Assembly: GCA_973895155.1 (NCBI GenBank)
Contig: OZ316891.1
Coordinates: forward strand, 11,036,001-11,100,000
Origin: Marsupella aquatica
Taxonomy: Eukaryota > Marchantiophyta
Length of the DNA: 64,000 nt
Reading direction: 5' to 3'
Of the stretch, positions 31,486 to 44,159 are shown piece after piece. How positions within the stretch are numbered: position 1 is the first letter of the stretch; each line of letters begins with the position of its first letter. Both the position numbers and the translations under genes were made by a program. Below the pieces are notes generated by a model, which was given only the letters and a program-made list of their open reading frames with translations, did not search any database and was not told the origin of the DNA.

Positions 31486-33967
31486 ATGGCGACTACAAGG
31501 ATTGGAGGTCAAAGGTTTGAGGTGGAAAAGTTTGATGGTCGGATGGACTATACAATGTGGGAACGTAACGTGAGGAATGCACTTAGGGCGATGGGCCTAG
31601 ACAAGGTACTAAGAACTCAACCCAAGGAGATGGAAGATGATGATTGACATGATCTCCAGGATCAAGTGGTAAGTATTATTGGCATGTACCTGAAAAACAA
31701 TGTGAAGAAGCAGTTCGAGAAAAAAACAACACAAACGGTGATGGACTTGTTTCAAGCATTGCACAACAAGTACTACAAGAAGGAGATGTCAAACTGAATG
31801 TATGCAAGCCTGAAGTTCATGCAATTCAAAGTGGTTGATGGAGTCAAGATTCAAGATCATATCGATCAGTTCAATGATCTTGTGGTTGACCTAGAGAATT
31901 TGAGAGAGCATTTGAGCGAAGAAAAGAAAACTTTACAACTCTTGAGCTCACTACCACCTTCGTACCAATCTTTGTCTCGAGTTCTTCTATTCCATGATAA
32001 GACAACTATATCCTACAACGATGTGGTGAGTGCTCTGTTAACCGATGACATGCAGTCTAAGCTGGTTTCTTCAACACATCCTACCTCAACCTCATCATCA
32101 ACAGCACTGTTGGTAGAAAGAGGCAAATCAAGGGAGCCATCTCATGAAAACAAAAGGTTTAACCCACTTCCCATGGAGCGAGGAAGGTTCCACGACCGAT
32201 CTTTTGGTAGGAGGAGGTTTAAATCCAGATCTAGATCTCGATCCAAATCACCATCCAAGTCTACTCGTGAGATAAAGTGTTGGAAGTGTAACAAAGTGGG
32301 CCACATGAAGAAGGATTGTCGTGTCAAAGACACATTCAAGGAAGTTGTCGGTTCTTCAACCCAAGTAGTTGTTCGAGAAGAGGATAGTGAAGGATTTGCA
32401 TTGTGTACCACTTCCCAAGTTGAGGATTGTCAATGGATCTTGGATTCCGCTTGCTCGTATCACATGTGCTATATGCGTGAACTTTTCTCATCCTACACTC
32501 CTATCCACGGATCTGTTTTGATGGGAAATAATCATTCTTGCAAAGTTTTAGGGATTGGATCCGTAAAGATTCAACTACCCGGTGGCAAGTACTGTACTCT
32601 ATCAAATGTCAGACACATTCCAGAAATGTGTAAGAATTTGATTTCTTTTGGCTACTTGGATGCGAAGGGTTATCAATGGAGTGCAACTGATGGGGTGTTA
32701 ACAGTCACGCATGGATCAACTGAAGTTCTTATTGGCAAGAGGAAAAGAAATATTTATATCTTGGAAGACACCACACTTCTTGCCGAAGTCAATTTGGTCA
32801 CATCTCAGGAGGAGAAAATCAATTTATGGCATGCTCGGCTTGGTCACATGAGTGAAAAAAGTTTGGAAATCCTACACAAGCGACATCTCCTACCAGGATT
32901 GCAAGCATGCAAGTTGAGTTTTTGTGATCATTGCATTGTCGGCAAGAAAACAAGAACTCCATTTTCGACTGCCATTCATCATTCTAAAGTTGTATTTGAG
33001 TATATTCATTCCGATGTGTGGGGTCCTGCTTCGGTTTCCTCACATTCAAGCAAACAATACTATGTATCGTTTATCGATGATTACTCAAGGTTTGTTTGGA
33101 TTTATTTCATTGCCCATAAGTTTGAAGTGCTTTCCATCTTCAAACAATGGGTAGCTCAAGTTGAGACACAGACTGCAAAGAATGTGAGATATCTACGATC
33201 AGATAATGGTGGTGAATACACCTCTGGGCGAGTTCAACGCGTATTGTGCAAATAAGGGAATTACTCACCATCTCACAACTATGTACACTCCTGAGAAAAA
33301 TTGTGTTGCTGAGCGACTCAACCGCACATTGTTGGAGCGAGCAAGGAGCATGTTGAGCCACTCTAAATTGCCATAAATCTTTTGGGCGGAAGCTGTCAAC
33401 ATAGCTGCTTATCTAGTAAATCTCTCTCCTAGTCGGACAATTACTTACAAAACCCCCTTTGAGCTATGGCACAATCGACCTGCTGATTATTCAAAGCTTA
33501 GGTTTTTTGGCTGTGAAGCATATGCACATGTTCCTAGCAATAATAGGACTAAGCTAGATCCTAGAGCCCAGAAATGCATTTTTCTTGGTTATCAGCGTGA
33601 AGTTAAAGGTTATCGGTTGTGGGATTCAGTTGATTGCAAGTTACTTGTTAGTCGGGATATATCCTTCAATGAAGAAAAATCATTGAAGGAGGGGGAGATA
33701 GATCAATTCCCTACTACTAACAAAGAGCAATCTCCTACTCTAGAGGATATAAGGGGAAAGGATGTGTCAGATAAAGAATATGTTGACACCACTATAAGGC
33801 AAAGCACACTGCAATCAGATCAACCAGAGTCTTCAGTGCGAAGAAGAACTCGCAAACGTCAAGCTCGGGAAAGGTATGGAACTTGGCTTTCTTCTGATCA
33901 AGTGGATTTGGATGAAGAATCTATTGATGTATTGGTGATAGAAGATAGAGATCCATCCTCATTTTGA
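31486..33967 (+). pseudogene. Copia copy 1 gag-protease-integrase, broken
   Basis: Starts at the ATG at 31486. TGA codons at 31645 and 31795 interrupt gag (TGG and CGA in the sister copy). The frame then continues through a CCHC knuckle (CWKCNKVGHMKKDC), the protease (WILDSACSYHMC), the GAG-pre-integrase zinc domain (LWHARLGHMSEKS ... CDHCIVGKK) and the integrase core (HSDVWGP, FIDDYSR, SDNGGEY). An extra G near 33230 shifts the frame, and a TAA near 33374 (CAA in the sister) adds another break. The downstream frame (33617-33967) ends at a TGA shared with copy 2. Confidence 0.9.
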
Positions 33968-35521
33968 GAGGTCCCAGCTTCTATGGAGAAGTAACAGTGG
34001 CAAGCGGCAATGCGCATGGAAATGAAATCACTTCATGATAACAAGACTTGGGAACTCACAAGTCTACCTAGTGACAAGAAGGTTGTTGATAGCAAGTGGG
34101 TGTATAAGAAGAAAGATGGACCCACTGAGGATGCTGAGAAGATATTTAAGGCTCGGTTGGTAGCCAAGGGTTTTACTCAACAAAAAGGTATAGACTACAA
34201 TGAGGTTTTTTCACCCGTAGCAAAGTATTCAACAATACGTTTGCTATGTGCTCTTGTAGTTTTATTTGATCTGGTTTTAGATCAAATGGATGTTGTCACG
34301 GCATTCTTATATGGATCGTTGGATGAGGTGATGTACATGAGGCAACCAGAGGGTTTTGTGCAAAAGGGCAAGGCAAATTTGCTATGCAGGTTGCTAAAAT
34401 CCTTGTATGGATTAAAGCAGAGCCCAAGGCAGTGGAACAAGCGTTTTGATGAATTTTTGAAATCGCTTGGATTTATGCAAAGCGTGTACAATCCATGTGT
34501 TTACATAAGGCGTGTGAACAACACAGGTTTTAAGCTTATCATCCATGTATTTTTTGTGGATGACATGCTCATTGCAGCACAGGATAGGGTCGAAGTTGAT
34601 AAGCTTAAGGCCCAACTTAGTTCTGAGTTTAAGATGAAGGATTTGGGCACAGCCAAGAGGATCCTAGGCACGAAGATTGTCAGGGATGTTAACAAAGCCA
34701 AACTTTGGCTGATGCAGAAAAGATATGTAGAGAAGGTACTCTCAAAATTCAACATGGCAGATGCTAAGGCTGTGAGTGTTCCTTTGGCAAGACATTTCAA
34801 TATTTCTGCAGCATTTTGTCCATCGGATGCGACAGAAAAAAGTTTGATGTCCAAAGTTCCTTATGAAAGTGTTGTGGGTAGTTTAATGTATCTCATGGTA
34901 TGCACCCGACCAGACATAGCTTATGCCGTTAGCAAAGTAAGCAGATACATGGCAAATCCAGGAAAAATTCATTGGGAAGCAATGAAATGGATTTTGCGCT
35001 ACATCAGAGGTTCCACTAAGAAGGGTTTATTGTTTGATGCAAGTTCAAACAATATGAAAGTGCTTCAAGGTTATGTGGATGCAGACTACGCAGGTGATCT
35101 GGATAAGAGAAGATCGACAATTGGATATGTATTTACACTTGCTGGTGGATGCATTAGTTGGAAGTCTAGTCTCCAAAAGTGTGTTGCAAAGTCTACTATG
35201 GATGCCGAGTATGTAGCAGCAGCAGAAGCAACATCAGAGACCATTTGGTTGAAAAAGCTTGTCACGGAGATGGGTTTATCACAGGAGTGTGTATATCTTC
35301 ATTGTGACAGTCAAAGTGTAATTTACACTGCCAAGAATCAGGTGATGGATGGCAGGGTAAAGCACATTGATGTCCGCTATCATTTCATCCGACAAGCATT
35401 ATCGGATGATGAATTTGAGCTTGTCAAGATTGATGGAAAGCTTAATCCAACGGATGCTTTTACCAAAGTATTAGACTCCAATAGTTTTTCAAGGCATTGT
35501 AATTATTTACAAATATTGTAA
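33968..35521 (+). pseudogene. Copia copy 1 reverse transcriptase-RNase H
   Basis: Same frame as the end of the integrase region, but cut off from it by TGA 33965-33967 and TAA 33992-33994. From the Met at 34010 the ORF is open for 503 codons. It has KARLVAKGFTQQKG, YSTIRLLCALVVLFDLVLDQMDVVTAFL, the catalytic segment as FFVDDML (usual YVDD changed to FVDD), and an RNase H domain (YVDADYAGDLDKRRS, KSTMDAEYVAAAEA, LHCDSQS). The FVDD change may reduce activity; the sister copy keeps YVDD. Translation would need read-through of two stops or an internal start. Confidence 0.9.
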
Positions 35522-35715
35522 ATATAGAGTTAACCAAGAAAATGTCTCTATATGAGTACTCCATCCGATGGCTTATCGGCTACGGCTTAGTTCTAGTTAA
35601 CCCTTGCATTAGGGGAAGGGTCTTTTGGCCCTACTGTCTTGAACTTCCCGCGGAGGAACTTGTAAGGAAAAGGCAATGTTATGAACCCTCCCAAGACGTG
35701 AGTCAAGGGGGAGTT

Positions 35716-36038
35716 TGTAGAGGTTAACTCAGTCTTGGGTTGAACTATGGTTAGTATGTTAACTAGGGTTAGAGTAAACCCTAGTTGAAGAGTTGGTCCT
35801 TATCTCTTCAACTTCTATGTGGTGTGAGAACACACAAGATAGTTCTCAAGAGAGAACCAGGGGATATAGCAAGAGATGAAAGCTTGAAGAGATGAGAGCT
35901 ATGGTGATGCTTGAGTAGACACATAACCGTTAATAAAGCTTGGTCTTCCCGTGGACGTAGCCAACCTTGAGGCAAACCACGTAACTATTGAGCACGTGTA
36001 TGTTTGGAGTGTTTTTCCTGATCTGATTTCTCCCCACA
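35716..36038 (+). repeat. 3' LTR of Copia copy 1
   Basis: 323 bp, beginning TGTAGAGGTT and ending CCCCACA, preceded by the polypurine tract in AAGGGGGAG. Nearly identical to the 322-bp LTRs of copy 2. It contains the GTGGACGTAGCC ... GAACCACGTAACT motif typical of plant Copia LTRs. Confidence 0.93.
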
Positions 36039-37677
36039 TTAGCTAGCTCTAAGTGCAAATTCCATAGGCACAAAACATGGTTTCGGGCATGGTTTAGTGC
36101 AAGGTATCCTATTCATTCTCTTTATTTTGTAGAGTTTGCAACTTTTTTGCACCTTTTCATATCAGGCTTGAAATCAGGCTTGAAATCATTTTGCTAGATG
36201 ACAGTTGATAAGTGCATTTTTCTCTACTTAGAAAGGTAAACTACTAGTAAAGTAAAGAAACATTTTCTATAATTTTAGAATGTCTGATCCTTCAAAACAT
36301 CATCCACAATAGGGGGCTCCGTATAGAGAGACCTGCCAGGTTAGCACTAGTAAGCAAAAACCATTGGAGCCTAAGTTTAAGTGGGTGTAATTGTCACTGT
36401 CCATGCTCAAAACCTTGCGTATTTAGGTGACCTCAATTATCTAATCAACAATGTTCTTAACATTGTAAACTAGTGAGCAAGAAGTGCCTGTTTTATTGTC
36501 CCACAACTTCAGTGTGTCAGAGTGGTAATTTAAACCAAAGACAGTCTTAAAACTTAGTAAAGGACAACAAGTATGACTCATTCTCCAGTGCATTTGGAAA
36601 GCCATAACCCACCACGTCCACTCTGGACATAGTTCCATGAGCATAAACCAATCTGCATACACTCTCTAGAGTAGACAGTTCATGAGTATAAGAGCAACCA
36701 GGGTAGTTTACTAGCTAGAGGTAGGTAAAGAGAAGACACCCTTCAGGTGTTAACCCACGGGAATTGGGGGTCTTACATGAAGTATCAAAGATAAAGCACA
36801 AGAGTTTGCTTGTTTGCAATCAGAATGACAATAGACGTAGTCTTGAGAAACTGAATAGAAAGCAGGATTATCTCCATCTTACCATTGGGACTCGTAGTGG
36901 GATGTGGACCTTTCCACCACCTAGTGGTTCCACGGGCTTTTTGGCCTGATTAGTTTTGTTGTTGTTTTGGGGTTCACTCAGTTTTGGCCTAGGTGGTGCT
37001 TTTGCGTGGGGTGGTTTTTGTCCCCTGGGTGGTGTTCGTGGCCCCGGCCAGTTAAGCCAGGGTGAAAAGAAACATTTCTATCAAATGTGGACTGAACTCA
37101 ATAGAACTAGTAACAAGTTCTGTAATAGGAGGTTACCTGGATTGGCGTAGGCCCAGCTCCCTTTGAGCAAACTCAGTAAGATTGGAACTTGGATGTGCGG
37201 GAGACTTGAACTGACAATCGGAGGTTGCACTCTGCTTGTGCTGTCCAATGTCAGCCTAGGTTGCACACTGCCCAGGAGTTGCCTCTGCTGTCCAATGTCC
37301 CAGCCCGTAGTTGGATTAAGTGCCACTAGGATATGCGCTAGGTTGCGGCTGCAACCTCACACCTCAATCCTAGCTTGCAGCTTCCCTACCCGCTTCCCTA
37401 TAGATTGAAGTGACAAGCTCCATTTCACCGCACGCACAATGTTCTTTGAAGTCCCGCGCACCACAAGAGGTGGATGGAGTAGTTAACAACTAGGAATCAG
37501 TGTGCTCACTGACGAGATGGTATCCAAGGGTGATTGCATATAACATTCTTCTTCCATCGGTAACAAAAACTTAACACCGTAAGTAACAAGTATTAATCGG
37601 TCACGTACGGACAAAGGCCAGTATGGACCAGACATGATCAAAGTCTAGTAAACCCTAAGTACCATTGATACTCAATT
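36039..37677. other. Non-coding sequence between Copia copy 1 and a solo LTR
   Basis: No recognisable gene; the ORFs are at most 82 codons with no familiar content. The 36.3-36.5 kb part shares scattered phrases with 40.3-40.45 kb, suggesting remnants of one dispersed repeat. 36.9-37.1 kb is G/T-rich, somewhat like a LINE 3' UTR, but has no coding support. Confidence 0.35.
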
Positions 37678-37682
37678 GTGAG

Positions 37683-38029
37683 TATTGAGCATATATATAA
37701 GACAATTGCAACGACAAGCCCATGACAAATCCAATGTGCAAGTAGTCAACAAAAGAGATACGTGGTTCACCTCCTCACGGTTACGTCCACGGGAACACAC
37801 AAGAGAGCTCTACTGAGCTTTAAGTCCGTCAACCATACCAAGTCTCCACAGTGTAAGCTCTCCATATCTCTCAAGTGGCTCTGTGACAATGAGCCTTAGT
37901 TCCACTGATACTAGCAAGCACTGCTTAGGATATAGTGTGCAACTTAGCTAACCTAACCATATATTGACTATGGTTAGTCCAACTATGGTTACACATCGTA
38001 AACCTAGACATAAGAGTAAATACCTAATA
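37683..38029 (-). mobile_element. Solo LTR (Copia type), minus orientation
   Basis: 347 bp beginning TATTGAGC and ending CTAATA (the expected TG...CA ends are mutated), flanked by perfect 5-bp target duplications GTGAG (37678-37682 and 38030-38034). It contains the reverse complement of the Copia LTR motif (TACGTGGTTCACCTC ... TACGTCCACGGGAAC) and is clearly related to the solo LTRs at 57654 and 59411. Confidence 0.85.
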
Positions 38030-38034
38030 GTGAG

Positions 38035-38202
38035 AAACTGGTGCGTGTGTTGGGTACGTCAAGGGATTTAGTTTGGTCACACCGGGTGCTGGGAACAATG
38101 AATTAAAGGGTATTCACAATGGAACCAAATTGATACTTTGGGTAACTCCTAAATTAAGTAATAGTTTTTACAGCCTGAATTTGGGGCCTAGACATTGGAA
38201 AA

Positions 38203-38241
<39 letters not shown>

Positions 38242-39589
38242 TTGGAAAAATAAGCCAATTTATCAAGCCCCATAAATGAACACACATTCACAAGGCTTAT
38301 TAGCCAAAGAAGTTGTTGCGGTGTGCTTGGACCTACAAAAGTGGCTTGAAATTGACAACGTGGATGATGTCTCCCAAAATTGAGGCAATTTAGGGACCTA
38401 ATTAAATGGGGTGGAAATTAAATTGCAATTTGTTTAAGGAGCCTAAACCCAACCTAGAACCCAACCCAATTATCAGTGGTCATTTGGAGGCTCATGATAT
38501 AATTGCATTCGTGTTTTACATTGGTTTGGTAACACAATACAAAAAAACCCATCATCCAAGTCCCTAAACATAGTCATGCACAAGAATGAATCAAGTCATT
38601 ATTTTTTATGACACTATGCTCCAATGGCAGTGGTCATTCATGAAGTAGTGAAAATGACTCCCTTAAAATTGGAGTCATACAAATAATAACCGTGGTCATT
38701 GCAATCATAAGTGTTCCGGTCAGAATGAGGGGTCTTTTCTACTAGTGCTTGTTTTCCTACCCCAACAAAAAGACATCTTGCAATTGTGACTGCCCAATTT
38801 TGCACACGAGGGGCAGTGTGTACTGTGTAAGCATAGGCGGAGCAAGGGAGTGAAAATGAAGTTGGACCCAATAGTGCCAACATGTGACAATGCAAAAAGT
38901 TTGGTGCATTTGGCATGCCAAAGAAAAACTTTTGTTTCTCAAAGAGTGCTAAGCATTTACTCTTAGGTCTAGAGTTACTCTCTAACGGCAACTAGTCTGA
39001 TTGTAGTCAATACTTGGTTCAAGAATTAGACATCCAACTAGTATATTTCCTAAAAAGGAAATAGTTAGTGAGCGGAACTGAGAAAGAGGGAGAACTTAGT
39101 TTGTGGAGACTTTGTGTGACAAGGGGGCTTAGAGTTCAATAAAACTCTCTTGTGTGTTCCCCTGGAACTTGTAAGAAACCATCGGCTCCTGACTAGACAA
39201 CAATGCAGAACATGACAACACTCAATCTCACACTACATCAACAAGACACCACGATGGAGAAACTCCTGAAGGATCCATAGCTCATGAGAAAGTACATATG
39301 AAGCATGAGGGAGAGAATGCTCTCCGACCCTCCAACCTATACCCAAGATGTGTGGGCCTAATCTAAGCATATCTTAATATCCTAATTTGATCCAGGGTTA
39401 GCTAACCCTAGTAAGGCCAAACTAACTAAGCCGGGAACTAGAGTCAAGTCCTAACAGACATAATCTCTAGGGAGATGAACCATGTATCTTCTATGCTGAT
39501 TGCTTGTGTGTTTGGTGGATGTTGCGCACGTGCAACTTGTCTATTGAGTAGTGACTGGTTACTCAACAAGGACTGACTGCCATCCAAAA
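38035..39589. other. Non-coding, AT-rich
   Basis: No gene recognised. It contains a (TA)n tract at 38205-38239. The ORF at 38638-38991 (minus) shows no domain. A phrase near 39120-39180 (CTCTCTTGTGTGTTCCCCTGG) resembles part of the solo-LTR family and may be a further eroded LTR. Confidence 0.3.
38205..38239. repeat. (TA)n microsatellite
   Basis: 35 bp of uninterrupted TA dinucleotides. Confidence 0.98.
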
Positions 39590-40260
39590 TTTCTAGTTGC
39601 AACTTACCTATCTTGGGCAAAAAGTGCAAGGATAACAAGAATGTGTTTTGCAAGTAAGTTGGGGAAAAGATGTTGCCTCTCACTTACAATGGCTGGTTTG
39701 CCAATCACCCTTTCGAGCTCCAACCTATCTTGGGCCCAATATCAGGATAGCATAAAAGCCCCGCATAATGCATTTTGCAGGCCAGGGGAAAAGCTTTGCC
39801 TCCCACATATTATGGCGAATTTGCCAGCCATTGTTCAAAGCTCCAAGTGAACCTGTCTTGGGCTATAATTACGTACCAGGCGGACAGCAAAAATGTATTT
39901 TTTTGAGCAAGGGAAAGTTCTGTTTGATGACAAATGGCCAGTTTTCTAGTAAGCATTTTGAGTTGCAACTTATATTTGAGAAAATATGGGATAGCAAGAA
40001 CTTGAGCAGGAATACATTTTGCAAGACAGGGAAAAGGTTTTGTCTCTCACGAATAATAGCTAGCATTTTGACTTGCAACCCCGTATGCAGTATGTTGGGA
40101 GTTCCTTTTGGATAGCAAGAACGCATTTGCTAGCTAGGGAAAAAGTTTTGCTTTTCACAAACATGTGATTTGCAGTCAGCATGTAGAGCTGCAACCTATC
40201 TTGGGAAACAAGTTATTGATTGACAAGAACCATTGCAAGCTGAAAAAATGTCACTACTCT
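39590..40260. repeat. Degenerate tandem repeat, period ~110-122 bp, about six units
   Basis: Anchors of the type TGCAACCTATCTTGGG recur near 39596, 39718, 39840, 39962, 40072 and 40188. Each is followed by ATAGCAAGAA-, CATTTTGCAAG-, GGGAAAAG- and TTTTGCCTCTCAC-like phrases. Units are strongly diverged, so the array is old. Confidence 0.75.
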
Positions 40261-40470
40261 AGAGTATGATTCAGTTCTCAGATTTGGGGCATTGGCACCC
40301 TGTAGATAGACAATGGCTTAAATTGACACTCCATTTTCAAAACCTTGGGATTCTAGGTTACTACAATTGCTCAATAATGTTCCTAACAAAAAAAACATGG
40401 GGTAACTAAGTCACTATTTTGCCCTAGGACAACTTCAGGGAGAACTAAGACTGTCTCCCAAAGCAAAAAT

Positions 40471-40626
40471 TGTTGTGATATAGGATTCATACATAGTTGG
40501 AGAGGAAGAGAGATTGAATGAATGAATCACTTGGTTGGGGATCAACCGGGTGTATATATAGTGTCTTGAGGTAACCATGGTAAAGGTAACCTCCTAGTCT
40601 GGTCTAGGACTAGTTACCTCATAACA
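40471..40626 (-). repeat. 3' LTR of the non-autonomous Copia
   Basis: 156 bp. It matches 43902-44061 almost base for base and adjoins the polypurine tract. Confidence 0.9.
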
Positions 40627-43600
40627 CTCCCCCTTGGCTACATAATGGGAGTTATGGAGACAATCTAGACTAGTCCTAGAACTAGGTAAGAAAAATCTAT
40701 CACCATGCTTATAGACTTGCACGAGATGAGTTTCAGTGATAGTAAAAAGTGTTTGCATGCTTATAGACATGTATGTTTGATTGACCAAAGAGGTGGACTG
40801 CCTCGTTAAAACCTTTAGCGGTGCTAGATTGAGGTAAAACAACTCTACCAGGGTAGTAGAGAAAAAATAAAATATATGACCCTAAAGGAAAAAGAGTACA
40901 GTCGGTTGGTTCTCTTGGTGAGATGTGAGAGTTGAACCACAATGGTGGTGTGTGTCAATCAGTAGTAAGGCGGTGTAAGCTTCGGAGTTCAATTGCATGG
41001 CAGTGGTGTCTGTGGACAGGAGGGGTCAATGCCTTCATGAAAAACTTTGTCTAGTTCTCCGCATTTGAAATTTGGGTCACCTGTATGGCCTTGCATCAAA
41101 TAAACAATCTAAGTTCCAAATAATTAGTAGTTTGGTTAGTAGTTGGAGGAACCATGTCATGTTTTAGTATGGCTTATGCTATCTAATACCAGGGGGTATT
41201 AAGATAATTAATGTGGGTTGTGTGGGGATGCAGTGGCATTATCCTATATGTTTCAGATCACTGGATTGATACCGAAGGTGCTAATTAGCCCAATTGCTAA
41301 ATGGGAGTTTTCCAAAGTGTGGAGTAGACATGTTGCATCAACGGATGCTAATCATGTATTATTATAAAAATGATAGAAAAGTTCTAGTTTGGTATGGTGT
41401 AAGTACCATATTTAGAAATGCCCAAAGTCAAGATAAAAGACCCGTATGTGGGTAGGATGGGGCAATGTTATCATGGGAGAGTCTATGGCAATAAGCTAAT
41501 TTGAGAGTATAGTGGTGCTGATGGACACGAAGGTGTCAGGAGGCACAGAGGTGCTAGTGGACACAGGGTTGTTGACACCAGAGAGTGTTAGGTCTCAAGC
41601 TACACCACAGGGTGTATGAACCAGAATCACACCAGAGGGTGTCGGTTAAGTTAGGTCTCCCGTGAGTGGCACGTCTGCCTGCACGTCTGCAAATATCACG
41701 GGGTAGTTTGACAAGTGTGTCAAGACATGGGGTAGCAGGCCATGTAAGTAGATTCAAAATATTATTGAGACATGGGATAGCCATGTAGGGAGATTTGAAG
41801 TTAGAGTAACTTGTGGAGATAAGATGCTCCCCCTAAACTATTTGGCTCCTCGTATAAAGATATATGAGGATTGTCTCTGTTTAGTTTCCAAGTACTAGTT
41901 GTACGTACAATTGTGGTGTAGGTGGGCTCAAGTTCTTCAATAGATAAGTTTTGAGAGAATTGAGTTTCTTTCCCTTAGTCTGTATCTAATTCATATTGTT
42001 TTCCGATTAATTCTATGTTGGGTGTGGGGATGAAAATTGTCTTAATTTTAGTTTCAATCTAAGAGATTTGTTTAATAGTAATACACAAAGGTGAATGTGT
42101 CATTGGTCCGCGATGTTATTCCGTTCCCCAAAATGAAGAGTGTATCAAGGTAGATTACGGGCTTTGCCCATATTAACCCCGCATTGGGTCTTGACTAGAT
42201 GAGGTTAGGGGCTTTGCCCATAATCCAAATATATGTACCATACCTTTAACATTGTTAGTTTTCTAATTCTCTTATCCTAGTCCAGTGTCTTAGAGTAATT
42301 GTTTTCATTTTGTCTAGTGAACATGATCCTAGGTCCGAATGGATGAGGTTTGTGGTCTTACTTCTGTACAAGTTGTAAAGGCATGTATGCTAAAAGTGTA
42401 TAAAACTTTAATCAAAGTATAAGATTATGGTTTTGGGTCTTAATCACTATGTGTATGGCCAAGTACATAGGTACTTTCCATTGTAGTGTATGAGTTTGGT
42501 TTAAGTTTTTGAGTAGATAAGTTAGAGACAATGAAGTTTCTTCCCATTGATATGCATAAAATGCATGTTATTTTCTCTTGAAATTGTGAGTGTGAGGAAT
42601 ATCTCTGAAATTTGGAACTCATCTATAGGTAAGGTCCGATAGGAATGCCCACTGATCAAGAGAATGTAGGGGTTAGATTACGGGCTTTGCCCATATTAAC
42701 TCCTCATTAACTCATGTATAGATGAGATTAGGGGCTTTACTCATTATCAAATCATCCCTACCTTTACCTTTGTTAGTCATGGAAAGTCCCTTATCTGAGT
42801 CCATTTGGATCTTATGAGATCAAATGATACCAGAAGGTGTATAAGTTCAAATGGTACTAGAAGGTGAATGAACCAAAATGACATTAGGAGGGGAGATAGT
42901 TGTGGGTACAATGTGCTTTCCTCCCCCTATGGTGGAAAGTGATATTAATGGTGTAACAACCATGTTATATGTATTCAATGTGTATAAATGTTTGTAAACT
43001 CAACATGTGTATTGGTAGGTAATGTGTAAAGGCACAGTATTCACATTTGTAAAATGAGAGTGTAAGCTTGTGATTTAGGTTTATGTTAAGGATTACACAT
43101 GTATCTTAAAGTGATTTGAAAGCTTTGAAAAAGATGCTTTAAGTGATCTGATTCGTTTGTAAGTAAAAATACTCTTTATATGAGTTGCAAGTATGGGGGT
43201 TTTGCACTTATCAAGTTTTGTCGATGGTTTCTCGAAAAGCCTGGTCCAAATTTTGCCGTTTTGGGCTTGTGCATCGATTCTCCCCCTTTTGCATGGCTTC
43301 GCGGCTGCGTCCGTGATCACTGTGTTGTCTTCTCATGAGATTTCCATCCCTCAAATTTCCTTCAGTCCTTTTCACCCTCCGGTTGTTGAGCCCTATTGCA
43401 ACATTCGTTCTCTATAGGGTGTGATGCCTTTTCAGATCTCACCTTGATTGAAATTTTGTTGATTGTGCTCTGCCTCTATTCAATCAGGTCTCTTTGATTG
43501 GATTGATTGACTCCAGCCCAAGCTTTATCCTGGTTTCTCTATGGACTTTGCGCTGCGGTGTTTCTTCTCCTCCTTCCATAAATCATGCTGCGTACTTTCA

Positions 43601-43887
43601 ATCTTGCATTTCAGAATCAATTCCTCTAAAGCTTTAATGATCCCACAAGGGTCAATCCAAGGGTTCGACTCTTTGTCTGATCAGCCTCTCCTTCTGATTT
43701 TGTTTCTTCTAATTTCTTGGGAGTCAGTTTCTCATAGAGGATACTCCATCAATTTCCAACGCCAGGTTGACATGGACTCTCAAATGAAGGTTTCCTTGAA
43801 GGGATTTTGTCTTGGGATTCCCTCAAGTGTCTAATTTTTGTCACTTGTCGAATCCCTAAAAAAATTCAAGTGCTCAGCCTCCGAGAG

Positions 43888-43899
43888 TCGTGCTGATAA
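43888..43899 (-). other. Primer binding site (tRNA-Met type)
   Basis: Reverse complement reads TTATCAGCACGA, the common plant Copia primer site variant, two bases inside the 5' LTR. Confidence 0.75.
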
Positions 43900-43901
43900 C
43901 G

Positions 43902-44061
43902 TGTTGTGATATAGGATTCATACATAGTTGGAGAGGAAGAGAGATTGAATGAATGAATGAATCACTTGGTTGGGGATCAACCGGGTGTATATATAGTGTC
44001 TTGAGGTAACCATGGTAAAGGTAACCTCCTAGTCTGGTCTAGGACTAGTTACCTCATAACA
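43902..44061 (-). repeat. 5' LTR of the non-autonomous Copia
   Basis: 160 bp. It adjoins the primer binding site at 43888-43899 and carries one extra 4-bp GAAT repeat relative to the other LTR. Confidence 0.9.
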
Positions 44062-44159
44062 AAAACCTGAATCTGGGTTATTATAATTAATCAAATATGT
44101 TTTTAACAAAATAAAAAAGAGTGCCAAAAAAGTGACCATTTTGTACTATTCTGTCCTCC

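Larger units (their letters stand above)
30421..36038 (+). mobile_element. Copia (TNT1-94/Tork-like) copy 1, 5'-truncated
   Basis: Retrotransposon closely similar to the full-length copy at 51154-57197. Similarity begins abruptly at about 30421 (AAGAAGATCGG), corresponding to 51581 in the other copy. The 5' LTR, primer binding site and first part of the leader are therefore missing. The leader, gag-protease-integrase, RT-RNase H and 3' LTR are all present, but carry nonsense codons and a frameshift. No target duplication can be tested because the 5' end is lost. Confidence 0.92.
40471..44061 (-). mobile_element. Short non-autonomous Copia-type LTR element
   Basis: 3.6-kb element on the minus strand with direct repeats of 156 bp (40471-40626) and 160 bp (43902-44061), both TGTTGTGATA...CATAACA as read on the plus strand. 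They are nearly identical except for one extra GAAT unit. In element orientation the LTR is followed by a Copia-type primer site (TTATCAGCACGA, plus 43888-43899), and a polypurine tract (CCAAGGGGGAGTG) precedes the other LTR at 40622-40635. The LTR holds a TATATATA box. The flanks AAAAT and AAAAC match at four of five bases. The interior has no gag or pol, only duplicated non-coding sequence around 41.9-42.8 kb with repeated GGGCTTTGCCCAT phrases. It must be mobilised in trans. Confidence 0.85.
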
